From: an uncultured Pelagibacteraceae bacterium
Lineage (GTDB): Bacteria; Pseudomonadota; Alphaproteobacteria; Pelagibacterales; Pelagibacteraceae
NCBI GenBank assembly: GCA_902518235.1
Contig: CABYFN010000008.1
Location: 1-36,892 of the forward strand
Reading direction: 5' to 3'
Length of the DNA stretch: 36,892 nucleotides
Shown here: positions 25,290 through 34,481 of the stretch, piece by piece
Layout of the letters: each line of letters begins with the position of its first letter
How positions within the stretch are numbered: position 1 is the first letter of the stretch
Notes under the pieces: model-generated
The model's database searches: none
What the model was told of the DNA's origin: nothing
Seen by the model: the letters and a program-made list of their open reading frames with translations, nothing else
Position numbers and translations under genes: made by a program

Positions 25290-26360
25290 ATTTTTCATTT
25301 TTAAACTTGTTGGTAAAATATTTACATCATCAAAATCAGTTAAAGAATTCTGATTAATGATTTTTTTAAGAACTTCAGTATATTCTTTGCCTGTTTCTGC
25401 ATATTTTTCTAAAAAATTTACTAGTTTTAAACTATCCAATTTTTCATCATTATCTCTTTGAATCGCTCGTTCAATTCTAAATTCTTTATAACTAGAATGT
25501 GTATTTAAATTTCTTTGATAGGCTCGCACTGAGGCTTTCAAAATTTTAAACTTTGCGACTTTATGTTTTTTATTTTTTTCAACTTCTAAAGGCTTAATAC
25601 CCTCGCCAGACCAGGTCCATTGTCCAAATAATGCGTTACCTTCTTGTGCAAATCTTGAACTCCCCCAGCCGGTTTCTTTTGCTGCTTGTGCTATCGCTAG
25701 TGAAACGGGAATTTCATCCATTCTTATTTTAAGTTTTACTAAATCATTATTTTTTACACCATACTGTTTAAATTTAAGTTCAAGCCAGGCATTATCGCGT
25801 GATGAGGTATTATTTTTATTTAAAATTTCAAAAAGTTTTTTTCGATCAAATCTTATTTTAAGATTTTCCTCAATAATTAATGGTAGTACAATTTTAATAA
25901 ATAGTTTTTTTCTTTTTTTTGGACTTTCAATATTTTTTAGTTCTTTGGGTAGTTTTGTTAATTGATTGCCTGTATTAACTAATTTAGTTTCTTTTACAGT
26001 ATCAAGACTATATCCATTGTCTTTAAATAATTCTTCAATGGTTGAAGCACTCAGCCTTGTAGGATCTTCATCATCCTCATCTTTTCCAAAAACATCAATA
26101 TCTTCAAAGATATTCCATGAAAATCTATCCTTTAAAGTTTCTTCAATTATTTTATCTTTCTTATTCTGCTTATCCAATATTTCTTCAAAACTCTGTTTAG
26201 AGGAATTAAAAACAATTTCATTTGATTTTAAATTATTTTTTATAAAACTAACTAAACTTGGTAAAATTGAAAATACTAAAATTATAGCTAAACTTGTTAG
26301 TAATGTTTTAAAAAAATTTAGATTACTAATATCTTGTTCTTTTTTGAAATTTTTTTTCAT
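25281..26360 (-). CDS. Membrane-anchored glucosaminidase, Bax-like
   Basis: The C-terminal domain resembles Bax/FlgJ-type endo-beta-N-acetylglucosaminidases that cleave peptidoglycan. SLAIAQAAKETGWGSSRFAQ carries the likely catalytic Glu229, followed by NALFGQW. Residues 18-40 form one transmembrane helix near the N terminus, then a long charged linker (about 45-150) that includes DEDDEDP. The enzyme domain is therefore tethered and periplasmic. At 359 residues it is longer than E. coli Bax. It follows nfuA on the same strand and converges on the deacetylase gene, so two glycan-remodelling enzymes sit side by side. Confidence 0.85.
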   Translation of the reverse strand: MKKNFKKEQDISNLNFFKTLLTSLAIILVFSILPSLVSFIKNNLKSNEIVFNSSKQSFEEILDKQNKKDKIIEETLKDRFSWNIFEDIDVFGKDEDDEDPTRLSASTIEELFKDNGYSLDTVKETKLVNTGNQLTKLPKELKNIESPKKRKKLFIKIVLPLIIEENLKIRFDRKKLFEILNKNNTSSRDNAWLELKFKQYGVKNNDLVKLKIRMDEIPVSLAIAQAAKETGWGSSRFAQEGNALFGQWTWSGEGIKPLEVEKNKKHKVAKFKILKASVRAYQRNLNTHSSYKEFRIERAIQRDNDEKLDSLKLVNFLEKYAETGKEYTEVLKKIINQNSLTDFDDVNILPTSLKMKNLI

Positions 26361-26396
26361 GCCTTTATTGATTTCTTATAATTGATAGAAATGATA

Positions 26397-26939
26397 TTAT
26401 ACAGCTAAAACTTCTTTAACTTCAGGGATATAATGACAAAGAAGGTTTTGAACTCCCTGTTTTAAAGTTAAAGTTGAAGATGGACACCCTGAGCAGCTAC
26501 CTTTTAACATAACTGTGACTTTTCCATCTTTGAATTCTTTGAAAGTTATGTCTCCTCCATCTCTTGCAACGGCTGGCCTGATTTTAGTTTCTAATATTTT
26601 AATAATCTTATTTTCAATTTCACCATAGTCATTATTATCATGTAATTCTGACTTTTTGTTTATAATAAATTCATTACCTTCATCGTAGAATTCATTCAAA
26701 TGTGAAATGACTATATGTTTTATATTTTCCCATTTTTCGTCTTGAGTTTTATTTATTGATAAAAAATCATCACCCAAAAATATTCCTGTAACACCGTTTA
26801 TTGATAAAATATTTTTTAACAGGGGAATTTCTGTTTGGTTCTCATATAAAAACTCATAAGGTCCGTCATTTGATACCTTTTTTCCTGGAAGAAACTTAAG
26901 AGAATTTGGATTTGGTGTTTCTTGAGTTTGAATAAACAT
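26397..26939 (-). CDS. NfuA-type Fe-S cluster carrier protein
   Basis: This scaffold/carrier delivers [4Fe-4S] clusters to target apoproteins. The N-terminal Nfu_N domain begins MFIQTQETPNPNSLKFLPG. The C-terminal NifU domain contains RPAVARDGGDI and the cluster-binding CSGCPSS with Cys149 and Cys152. At 180 residues this is the usual mitochondrial/alphaproteobacterial Nfu layout. It lies 38 bases after trpS. MiaB, encoded a few genes away, is a typical client, though that link is inference. Confidence 0.94.
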   Translation of the reverse strand: MFIQTQETPNPNSLKFLPGKKVSNDGPYEFLYENQTEIPLLKNILSINGVTGIFLGDDFLSINKTQDEKWENIKHIVISHLNEFYDEGNEFIINKKSELHDNNDYGEIENKIIKILETKIRPAVARDGGDITFKEFKDGKVTVMLKGSCSGCPSSTLTLKQGVQNLLCHYIPEVKEVLAV

Positions 26940-26977
26940 GATATTTATATAATCATAAATTTTTAAATTTAAAGAAT

Positions 26978-27979
26978 TTAAAAACCTATTATTTTCTTCA
27001 TTTCTACTATCTTTTTTCCTGCAATTTCCTCAGCTTTACCAGCTCCCTCTGCAAGAATTTTGTCTAAATATTCATAATCATTAATTAATTTTTTAATTTC
27101 ATCAGAAATTGGGGAAATTTTACTTGATAACACTTCGGCTAATTTAATTTTAAGATCTGAAAAATTTTTACCCCCAAATTCTTCTAGAGTTTTATCCAAA
27201 GTTTGATCTAAAATGCTTGAATAGATACCAAGAAGATTCTCTGCTTCAGGTCTTTCTTTTAATTTTTTGTCTTCATTAGGAATTGGAAAAGAGTCAGTTT
27301 TAGCTTTTTTTATTTTATTGATAATTTCATCTTTAGTATCTGTTAGGTTAATTCTACTAAGATCTGATGGATCTGATTTACTCATTTTTTTTAATCCATC
27401 TTTTAAACTCATTATTCTTGAGAAATTTTTTTTTATTAATGGTTGTGGAGCTATTAAAAAATCGTCACAATCAAAATCTTTATTAAATTTTTGAGCAATA
27501 TCCCTAGTTAATTCTAAGTGTTGTTTCTGGTCTTCTCCAACAGGTACATGTGTAGCATCATAAAGCAATATATCACTAGCCATTAATATAGGATAAATAT
27601 ATAGACCAACAGAAGCCTTTTCCTTATCTTTACCAGCTTTTTCTTTAAACTGTGTCATTCTATTTAACCAGCCCATTGGAGCCATACAACTTAACATCCA
27701 AGAACCTTCAGCATGTGCATGAACTTTTGATTGATTAAAAATAATACTTTTACTTGGATCGATACCACTGGCTATAAATGTTGCAGCTGTTTCTCGAATA
27801 TTATTCTTTAATTCATCTTTATCTTGCTTAATAGTTATAGCATGTAAATCTACTACACAAAAAATACATTCATTTTGGTCATCATTATTTAAATCAACAA
27901 AATTTTTGATAGCTCCAAGGTAGTTACCTAAATGAAGATTACCTGTGGGCTGAACACCTGAAAATATTTTTTTGGACAT
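26978..27979 (-). CDS. trpS: Tryptophanyl-tRNA synthetase
   Basis: This class I synthetase charges tRNA-Trp. The HIGH-type motif is PTGNLHLGNYLG (11-22) and the KMSKS motif is intact (198-202). SGVQPTG and the DLHAIT segment are also typical. At 333 residues it is normal for a bacterial TrpRS. It follows murJ by 3 bases, the common alphaproteobacterial murJ-trpS pairing. Confidence 0.97.
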   Translation of the reverse strand: MSKKIFSGVQPTGNLHLGNYLGAIKNFVDLNNDDQNECIFCVVDLHAITIKQDKDELKNNIRETAATFIASGIDPSKSIIFNQSKVHAHAEGSWMLSCMAPMGWLNRMTQFKEKAGKDKEKASVGLYIYPILMASDILLYDATHVPVGEDQKQHLELTRDIAQKFNKDFDCDDFLIAPQPLIKKNFSRIMSLKDGLKKMSKSDPSDLSRINLTDTKDEIINKIKKAKTDSFPIPNEDKKLKERPEAENLLGIYSSILDQTLDKTLEEFGGKNFSDLKIKLAEVLSSKISPISDEIKKLINDYEYLDKILAEGAGKAEEIAGKKIVEMKKIIGF

Positions 27980-27982
27980 TAT

Positions 27983-29512
27983 TCAATACTTTAAATTAAT
28001 ATCTGAAATTTTAAAGGCTTTTATAATAATTGAAACTCCAATGTATGAAATGAAAGTTAAAAAAACAATCAAAACAACAAAAATAAATTTATAATTATTT
28101 GCATAATTTAATGAGCTCTCTAAATAATTAATTAAAAAATAAAATATAGAAATTGCAATTATATTTGAGATAATAATTTTAAATATTTGATTAATAAAAT
28201 TTGAATTAAATTCAAAATAATTTTTGTTAATTACAAAGACTAGTAAAATAATACCATTAAACCATGAGGATATTGTTGTAGCGATTGGTATTATAATAAA
28301 ACCAACCTTTGAAAAGAACGTCAAGCTAATTGCAATATTTAAAATTACAGAAATTAAAGAATATTTAAATGGTGTGTTAGTATCGTTTCTTGCAAATAAA
28401 AACGTTGAAAATATTTTAATTAAAGAAAATGCTGGAAGTCCAAAAGAAAAATAGAACAAAGCTTTTGCAGAATTACTTACACTCATCTGATCAAAAGAAC
28501 CATAACCAAATAAAGCAGACGTTATTTGTTCTGAACCAAACATTAAAGCAAATGATGCAGGTAAACTTAGAAATAAACTAAGCTCTAAAGCTTTATTTTG
28601 TAGTTCTATCGTTTTTATAGAGTTATTACTTTTAATATGACGGCTTAGATTTGGAAGTATCACAGTGCCAATAGCAATACCTGCTATTGCTAAATTTATC
28701 TGATAAATTCTGTCTGCATAATATAAATAGGAAACAGCACTTGCCTGAAATGATGCAATAATTGTTCCTACTAAAATGTTTATTTGAGTAACGCCCGATG
28801 AAAATATACTTGGTAAAAGTTTACTAAAAAAGTTTTTTACTTTTTTGTTTATTTTAAAATTAAAATTTATTTTTATTACAAAATATTTTTTAACAAATAT
28901 TAACAAAAAAATAAATTGAAGAAATCCGGCAAAAGTGACTGCGAAGGATAGATAATAAACCAAATTATCATTTAAATTTTCAGTACATAATAGACAAATT
29001 ATCAATAATATATTTAGAATTATTGGTGCTGCTGCTGCTGCTGCAAACTTATTATGTGAGTTTAAAATTGCTGAAAAAAAAGAAGCTAAGCTAATAAAAA
29101 ATAAAAATGGGAAGGTAATTCTCGTTAAATCAATCGCAATATTTAACTTTTCTGTGTCATTTATAAATCCTGGTGCAATTATTTTAATAAATGCAGGCAT
29201 AAATATTTCAATTATTAGGATTGTGATAAATAGTCCTAATAGCAATAAATTAAAAATTGTATTTGCAAGTGAGTTTGCATATTTTTTTCCTTTTATAAGT
29301 TCTGAAGAATAAGAAGGAACAAAAGCTGCATTAAAAGTTCCTTCTGAAAATAATCTTCTAAAGGTATTTGGAATTCTGAATGCTACGAAGAAGGCATCTG
29401 CTAAAGGGCCTGATCCAAGGTATATTGCTATAAAAAAATCTCTTATGTAACCAAGAACCCTACTTAATAAAACAAATAGACTAAACGTGCTTGTTGACTT
29501 AATGAGGTTCAT
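27983..29512 (-). CDS. murJ: Lipid II flippase MurJ
   Basis: MurJ (MviN) flips lipid II across the inner membrane for peptidoglycan synthesis. The opening STFSLFVLLSRVLGYIRDFFIA, then ADAFFVAFRIPNTFRRLFSEGTFNAAFVP, is strongly diagnostic of MurJ. The rest is a polytopic membrane protein, and 509 residues fits 14 helices. A short (GCT)5GCA run at 29028-29045 encodes six alanines. The 49-base gap to divergent maeB has no glnD, which is found next to murJ in many relatives. Confidence 0.96.
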   Translation of the reverse strand: MNLIKSTSTFSLFVLLSRVLGYIRDFFIAIYLGSGPLADAFFVAFRIPNTFRRLFSEGTFNAAFVPSYSSELIKGKKYANSLANTIFNLLLLGLFITILIIEIFMPAFIKIIAPGFINDTEKLNIAIDLTRITFPFLFFISLASFFSAILNSHNKFAAAAAAPIILNILLIICLLCTENLNDNLVYYLSFAVTFAGFLQFIFLLIFVKKYFVIKINFNFKINKKVKNFFSKLLPSIFSSGVTQINILVGTIIASFQASAVSYLYYADRIYQINLAIAGIAIGTVILPNLSRHIKSNNSIKTIELQNKALELSLFLSLPASFALMFGSEQITSALFGYGSFDQMSVSNSAKALFYFSFGLPAFSLIKIFSTFLFARNDTNTPFKYSLISVILNIAISLTFFSKVGFIIIPIATTISSWFNGIILLVFVINKNYFEFNSNFINQIFKIIISNIIAISIFYFLINYLESSLNYANNYKFIFVVLIVFLTFISYIGVSIIIKAFKISDINLKY

Positions 29513-29561
29513 AAATCATATTAGTCCTAAATTTACCTTAATAGTATATTTAATTTACCTA

Positions 29562-31850
29562 ATGAAAAAAAATAAAATTGAACATTATTCCGATAAAGAG
29601 GCTCTTGAATTTCATAATTCAAATAAATCTGGCAAGATTGAGATAAATTCATCAAAACCGATGACATCAAAAAGGGATTTGGCTTTAGCATACTCTCCTG
29701 GTGTAGCAGCACCTGTGAAAGAAATTTATAAAAATCCAGAACTTGCATATGATTATACAACTAAAGGAAATTTAGTAGCAGTCATAAGCAATGGGTCTGC
29801 AATTTTAGGATTGGGTAATTTGGGAGCAATTGCCTCTAAACCCGTAATGGAGGGTAAAGCAGTTTTATTTAAAAGGTTTGCTGACATAGATGCTATTGAT
29901 TTAGAGATTGATAGCAAAGACCCAACAGAAATAGTCAATAGTATAAAAAACTTTGCTGTCAGTTTTGGAGGCATTAATCTTGAAGATATTGCAGCTCCAG
30001 AATGTTTTATAATTGAGGAAAATCTGAAAAAAATACTTGATATACCTGTATTTCATGATGATCAACATGGGACGGCAATTATTACGTCAGCAGCACTTAT
30101 TAATTCAATACATATCACTAAAAAAAAAATTTCTAAAATCAAAGTTGTAGTAAACGGTGCAGGAGCATCTGCTATGGCTTGCTCTGATTTATTTTTAAAA
30201 TTAGGAGTGAAAAAACAAAATCTAACAATGATTGATAGTAAGGGTGTTATTAATTCAAATAGAAAAGGATTAAATAAGTGGAAACTAAAATATGCAAAAA
30301 AAACGAAAGATAAAAATTTAAATGATGCATTAAAAAATGCAGATGTTTTTTTAGGTTTATCATCAGCTGGGATTTTGAAAAAAGAAATGATCAAAAAAAT
30401 GGCAAAAAATCCAATTATATTTGCATGTGCTAATCCTGATCCTGAAATTTTACCTGAAGAAGCATACAAGATAAGAAAAGATGCAATTATAGCAACAGGC
30501 AGATCAGATTATGCAAACCAGGTAAATAATTTAATTGGCTTTCCATATATATTTAGAGGTGCACTGGATGTAAGAGCAAAAACTATTAATGAAGAAATGA
30601 AAATTTCTGCTGCCAATGCTATAGCTAAATTAGCTAGAGAGAGAGTTCCTGATGAAGTTGCTGCTGCAATGGGTGGAGATAGACCAAAATATGGAAAAGA
30701 TTATATAATTCCATCTACATTTGATCCAAGATTAATAAGTGTAATTCCTGTAGCTGTGGCAAAGGCTGCCATTAAAAGTGGCGTAGCAAGAAAAAATATT
30801 GAAAATTTTACTTTATATTCTGAACAATTAAAACAAAGATTAGATCCATCAGTAACTGTTCTGCAGGGTATTAATTCTAAAATTAAGAAAAACCAAAAAA
30901 CTGTTGTGTTTGCAGATGGAGAAGATGAAAATACTTTAAAAGCTGCAATTGCATTTAAAAACAGTGGACTAGGAACTCCTATAATCGTTGCAAAAGAAAA
31001 CGTCGTTAAACAAAGATTAAAAGAAATTGGATATGTAGAAAATTTAGATATTAAAATTGTTAATTCTACTGATAAAAAGTTGAGAGATAAGTATGTAAAT
31101 ATTCTCTTTAAGAAAATGCACAGGGATCAAGGTTTGCTTGAGAGAGATTGTGATAGAATGATTAGAACTGATAGAGTTATTTGGGCATCGTGCATGGTTG
31201 AATGTGGAGATGCAGATGCAATGGTAACAGGTAATACTAGAAGATATTCTCAATCCCTAGAAAAAATTAAGAAAGTTATTCCTGCAAGATCAGGTGAAAT
31301 AATGTTTGGATTAAACATGGTAGTAAATAAAGGAAAAACAGTATTTATTGGGGACACATCAGTAAACGAATACCCATCATCTGAGGAATTAGCTGATATA
31401 GCAATTTCATCTGCAAGAGTTGTGAGATTATTTGGATTTGACCCAAAAGTTGCATTTTTATCTCATTCAACATTTGGTCAGCCAATTACAAGCAGAACAA
31501 AACATATTAGAGACGCTGTGGAAATATTAAAAGAAAGAAAAGTAGATTTTAAGTTTGATGGTGATATGCAGCCAGATGTTGCTCTTAATGAGGAGTACTC
31601 TGATTTGTATCCTTTTTCAGAAATAGTGGGAAAGGCAAACATTCTAATAATGCCTGGTCAACATAGTGCAGCAATTTCCAACAAAATTATGAAATCTTTA
31701 GGAGGTGCAAAAGTTATTGGACCATTGTTAATCGGTCTTGCTCAACCAATAGAAATTGCGCCCTTGCGATCTTCTACCTCTGAAATATTAGATTTAGCTT
31801 CTGTTGCGGCTTATTCAGCTGGGATAATTAAATATCGAAAAACAAAGTAA
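29562..31850 (+). CDS. maeB: NADP-dependent malic enzyme with C-terminal phosphotransacetylase domain
   Basis: MaeB oxidatively decarboxylates malate to pyruvate, linking the TCA cycle to gluconeogenic and NADPH supply. The malic-enzyme half (about 1-430) has AYSPGVAAPVKEI, the FHDDQHGTAI motif and a Rossmann segment VVNGAGASAMAC. The C-terminal half (about 430-762) is a phosphate-acetyltransferase-like domain, with GDADAMVTGNTRRY and MPGQHSAAISNKI, which in MaeB enzymes acts in allosteric control. I chose the ATG at 29562, giving 762 residues; the frame stays open to 29487 but that lies inside murJ. Confidence 0.96.
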   Translation: MKKNKIEHYSDKEALEFHNSNKSGKIEINSSKPMTSKRDLALAYSPGVAAPVKEIYKNPELAYDYTTKGNLVAVISNGSAILGLGNLGAIASKPVMEGKAVLFKRFADIDAIDLEIDSKDPTEIVNSIKNFAVSFGGINLEDIAAPECFIIEENLKKILDIPVFHDDQHGTAIITSAALINSIHITKKKISKIKVVVNGAGASAMACSDLFLKLGVKKQNLTMIDSKGVINSNRKGLNKWKLKYAKKTKDKNLNDALKNADVFLGLSSAGILKKEMIKKMAKNPIIFACANPDPEILPEEAYKIRKDAIIATGRSDYANQVNNLIGFPYIFRGALDVRAKTINEEMKISAANAIAKLARERVPDEVAAAMGGDRPKYGKDYIIPSTFDPRLISVIPVAVAKAAIKSGVARKNIENFTLYSEQLKQRLDPSVTVLQGINSKIKKNQKTVVFADGEDENTLKAAIAFKNSGLGTPIIVAKENVVKQRLKEIGYVENLDIKIVNSTDKKLRDKYVNILFKKMHRDQGLLERDCDRMIRTDRVIWASCMVECGDADAMVTGNTRRYSQSLEKIKKVIPARSGEIMFGLNMVVNKGKTVFIGDTSVNEYPSSEELADIAISSARVVRLFGFDPKVAFLSHSTFGQPITSRTKHIRDAVEILKERKVDFKFDGDMQPDVALNEEYSDLYPFSEIVGKANILIMPGQHSAAISNKIMKSLGGAKVIGPLLIGLAQPIEIAPLRSSTSEILDLASVAAYSAGIIKYRKTK

Positions 31851-31858
31851 TGTATTTG

Positions 31859-32452
31859 TTATTTTTTAACAACTCTCAAATCATCAACTAGAAAAATACT
31901 TGTAACTACATCCTCAACATCCAAAATTTGTTTAGCCTCTTTTATAACCTCATCTCTCTCAGTTTTATTTTGAGCTATACCATAAACATAAATTTTCTTT
32001 TTATATGTATCAATATTATAGTTGACCGCTTTAATCTTTTTGCTTCCAATTAAAGCTGCTCTTAATTGCGATGTTATTAATAAATCTTTTGCAGATCTTT
32101 TGAAATTAAATTTCTCTTTAATTTGTAAATCGTTATTAACAGATCTAGCACCTTTAATTTCCCAAGCTAACTTTGTAATTTTTAGTTTATCTTCAACAGA
32201 GTTTACTTTTCCTGTAAGAAATATTCTGCCATCAAGAATTTTTGTTTTTACAGAAATAATATAACTTTTGTCAGTAGATAATAATCTTGCTCTTAAATTT
32301 TGTTGCATTATTGAGTCATCAATTTGAGTACCCAGGCTCCTTGGATCTAAAGCAATTGAAACTCCAGTGCCTAATACCCCAGTAGAAGAGTAACCGACAC
32401 AGCTGGAGAGCAAAACAAAACTTAACAGAAATATAATTTTTTTAATTTTCAT
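31859..32452 (-). CDS. BON-domain outer-membrane lipoprotein, DolP (YraP)-like
   Basis: The N terminus is a lipoprotein signal with a lipobox LLSSC, giving acylated Cys18. Two BON domains follow, the first around RLLSTDKSYIISVKTKILDGRIFLTGKV, the second around LRAALIGSKKIKAVNYNIDTYKKKIYVYGIA. This matches DolP/YraP, which binds anionic lipids at the outer membrane and supports envelope integrity. The start overlaps the end of rsmI by 11 bases. rsmI, an LpoA-like gene and a dolP-like gene also cluster in E. coli, which strengthens the call. Confidence 0.9.
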   Translation of the reverse strand: MKIKKIIFLLSFVLLSSCVGYSSTGVLGTGVSIALDPRSLGTQIDDSIMQQNLRARLLSTDKSYIISVKTKILDGRIFLTGKVNSVEDKLKITKLAWEIKGARSVNNDLQIKEKFNFKRSAKDLLITSQLRAALIGSKKIKAVNYNIDTYKKKIYVYGIAQNKTERDEVIKEAKQILDVEDVVTSIFLVDDLRVVKK

Positions 32453-33293
32453 TCTTAATTTCGAGACAGTATTTGTAAATTAGTTTTTTAGAAATTTCTC
32501 TATCTTCTGAAACTTTTTTTACAATATCTTTAATTGACATTATTTTAATTAATTTATTAATTTTTTTTTTATCTGATTCTTCTAGTTCTTTAAAACTTAA
32601 TTTTTCCTTCCTTATTTCAGATATAACAACAGTTATCTCACCTTTTCTTGAAAAATTTATATCTGATAACTTTTGTACAGAAGTTCTGATATATTCTTCA
32701 TGATATTTAGTAATTTCTCTACAAATTAGAATGTCTCTGTCAGAAAAAAATTCTTTTATGTCATCTATTCTTTTAATGAGTTTATTTGGTGATATAAAAA
32801 AAACAATTGAACTCTCAATTAATGACAAATTTTTGAATAATTTTTTTACTTGATTTTGTTTTTCTGGAAGAAATCCACAAAAATAAAAATTGTCAGAAAA
32901 TCCACTTATTGATATTGCTGAACTAACTGCTGATGCACCTGGAATAGGAAAAATATTAATTTTATTTTTAACACACTCTTTAACTAATACTTTACCAGGA
33001 TCTGAAACAGCAGGGGTTCCAGCGTCCGACACTAATGATACTATTTTATTATTTTTAAGTATTTCTATAGCTTTCTCTAAATTTTTATTTTCATTGAATT
33101 TATGATTTGAAATAAGTTTTTTATTTATTTCAAACTTTTGAAGTATTTTTTTTGTAACTCTTGTATCTTCGCATAAGATTAAATCTGATTCTTGAAGGAT
33201 TTTAACTGCTCTAAATGAAATATCGCCCATATTTCCAATTGGCGTTGCAACACAATATAGCCCAGGTTTAAATTTATTATTGTTTAAATTCAT
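32442..33293 (-). CDS. rsmI: 16S rRNA (cytidine-1402 2'-O)-methyltransferase RsmI
   Basis: RsmI 2'-O-methylates C1402 in the ribosomal P site. The tetrapyrrole-methylase fold is marked by LYCVATPIGNMGDISFRA, ILCEDTRVT, SLVSDAGTPAVSDPG and PIPGASAVSSAISISGF. At 283 residues it is the usual length. It is divergent from the LpoA-like gene with 36 bases between starts. The yraN gene often found next to it is not present here. Confidence 0.96.
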   Translation of the reverse strand: MNLNNNKFKPGLYCVATPIGNMGDISFRAVKILQESDLILCEDTRVTKKILQKFEINKKLISNHKFNENKNLEKAIEILKNNKIVSLVSDAGTPAVSDPGKVLVKECVKNKINIFPIPGASAVSSAISISGFSDNFYFCGFLPEKQNQVKKLFKNLSLIESSIVFFISPNKLIKRIDDIKEFFSDRDILICREITKYHEEYIRTSVQKLSDINFSRKGEITVVISEIRKEKLSFKELEESDKKKINKLIKIMSIKDIVKKVSEDREISKKLIYKYCLEIKNEN

Positions 33294-33329
33294 ATGAATT
33301 CTCTAGTTAAATATATTATTAAAACTTAA

Positions 33330-34481
33330 ATGAAAACTTTAATTAAATTTTTAACATTTATTGTATTAAGTATCTCACTTTTTAATCAAAATATATTTGC
33401 GGCTGAAAAAATAAAGATTGGATTAATTGTTCCTTTGAGTGGTGAAAATTCTTTAATTGGCGAAAAAATTATAAAATCAGTTAGAATGGCCATAAACAAA
33501 ATTAATGACGGAAGAATAGAAATAATTCCGAAAGATACAAAATCAAATCCTATTGATGCTTTAAAAGTTTCTAAAGAATTATATCAAGATGGTATAAGGA
33601 TAGTCATTGGTCCAGTCTTTAATGAGAGCACTAAGTATCTTGATGATCTCAAAGAAGTAACTTTTATATCTTTTACTAACAAATTAATCGATAATCCAAA
33701 AAATGTTATCAGCGCAGGTGTCAATGCTATATCACAATTACAAACAATAAAAAAATTTAATAATAGAAAAAATTTATCAAAAAGCATTTTTTTAGTTCCA
33801 AGAGTGCAGTTTAAAAAAGAGATAGAAGAGGCAATTAATAAAACTAAAATCAATCATAAAGAAATATTTTATTATGACAGAGAGCCAACAAAACTTACCA
33901 AACAAATTGAGGAGTTAACTAGATATCAAGTAAGGAAAAATAATCTTAAATTTGAAATACAAAGACTTGAGAGTTTGTCATTTAAAGACAAAGACAAAAA
34001 AATTCAAAGTTTAAAGAAAAAAGATACACTTGGAAATATTAATTTTGACTCAGTTGTTATAGCTGACTTTGATGAAAATTTAAAAAGCGTAGCCACATCT
34101 CTTCTCTATACAGATGTCTCATCAAAAAGAATTTCTTATATAACCTTAAATCAATGGTTTGATGAAAGTCTTTTAAAAGATGTTTCTCTTCATCCAATAT
34201 ATTTTCCCTCAATTAACAAAGATAATTATGAATTATTTATGAATGATTTTAAAAGCGCTTATGGTTTAGATGGAGATCAACTTTCATTTTTAAGTTATGA
34301 TTTAATAGGATTGGTCTATTTTTTAATTTATGAAAATGATTTTAAAATTTCAAAAAAAATATTCTATAAAAAAAATAAGTTTAAGGGCAAAATAGGAGTT
34401 TTTGAGATAAGTAAAAATACTATTACTCATCAACTAAACTTCTACAGTATTGAAGATAATAAATTTAAAAAAATTTTTTGA
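33330..34481 (+). CDS. LpoA-like periplasmic penicillin-binding protein activator
   Basis: A signal peptide (residues 1-24, ending NIFAA) is followed by a type 1 periplasmic-binding-protein fold. The start KIKIGLIVPLSGENSLIGEKIIKSVRMAI is typical of LpoA C-terminal domains and Leu/Ile/Val-binding proteins. LpoA activates PBP1a, while ABC binding proteins carry amino acids. There is no lipobox cysteine, and no permease or ATPase genes are nearby. The divergent rsmI neighbour favours LpoA-like, since lpoA and rsmI are linked in many Proteobacteria. A Lys-rich helical stretch (about residues 190-235) is unusual. The 3' end overlaps convergent rdgB by 17 bases. Confidence 0.78.
   Translation: MKTLIKFLTFIVLSISLFNQNIFAAEKIKIGLIVPLSGENSLIGEKIIKSVRMAINKINDGRIEIIPKDTKSNPIDALKVSKELYQDGIRIVIGPVFNESTKYLDDLKEVTFISFTNKLIDNPKNVISAGVNAISQLQTIKKFNNRKNLSKSIFLVPRVQFKKEIEEAINKTKINHKEIFYYDREPTKLTKQIEELTRYQVRKNNLKFEIQRLESLSFKDKDKKIQSLKKKDTLGNINFDSVVIADFDENLKSVATSLLYTDVSSKRISYITLNQWFDESLLKDVSLHPIYFPSINKDNYELFMNDFKSAYGLDGDQLSFLSYDLIGLVYFLIYENDFKISKKIFYKKNKFKGKIGVFEISKNTITHQLNFYSIEDNKFKKIF

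Noticed and set aside
29028..29045. (GCT)5GCA trinucleotide run in murJ
   Set aside because: Encodes six alanines inside a membrane helix; too short to call a phase-variable repeat.
29487..29561. Upstream extension of maeB
   Set aside because: Would run into murJ and add a non-conserved hydrophobic tail; the malic enzyme begins naturally at 29562.
30062..30469. Minus-strand 135-codon frame inside maeB
   Set aside because: Antisense to a conserved malic enzyme domain and no family match.
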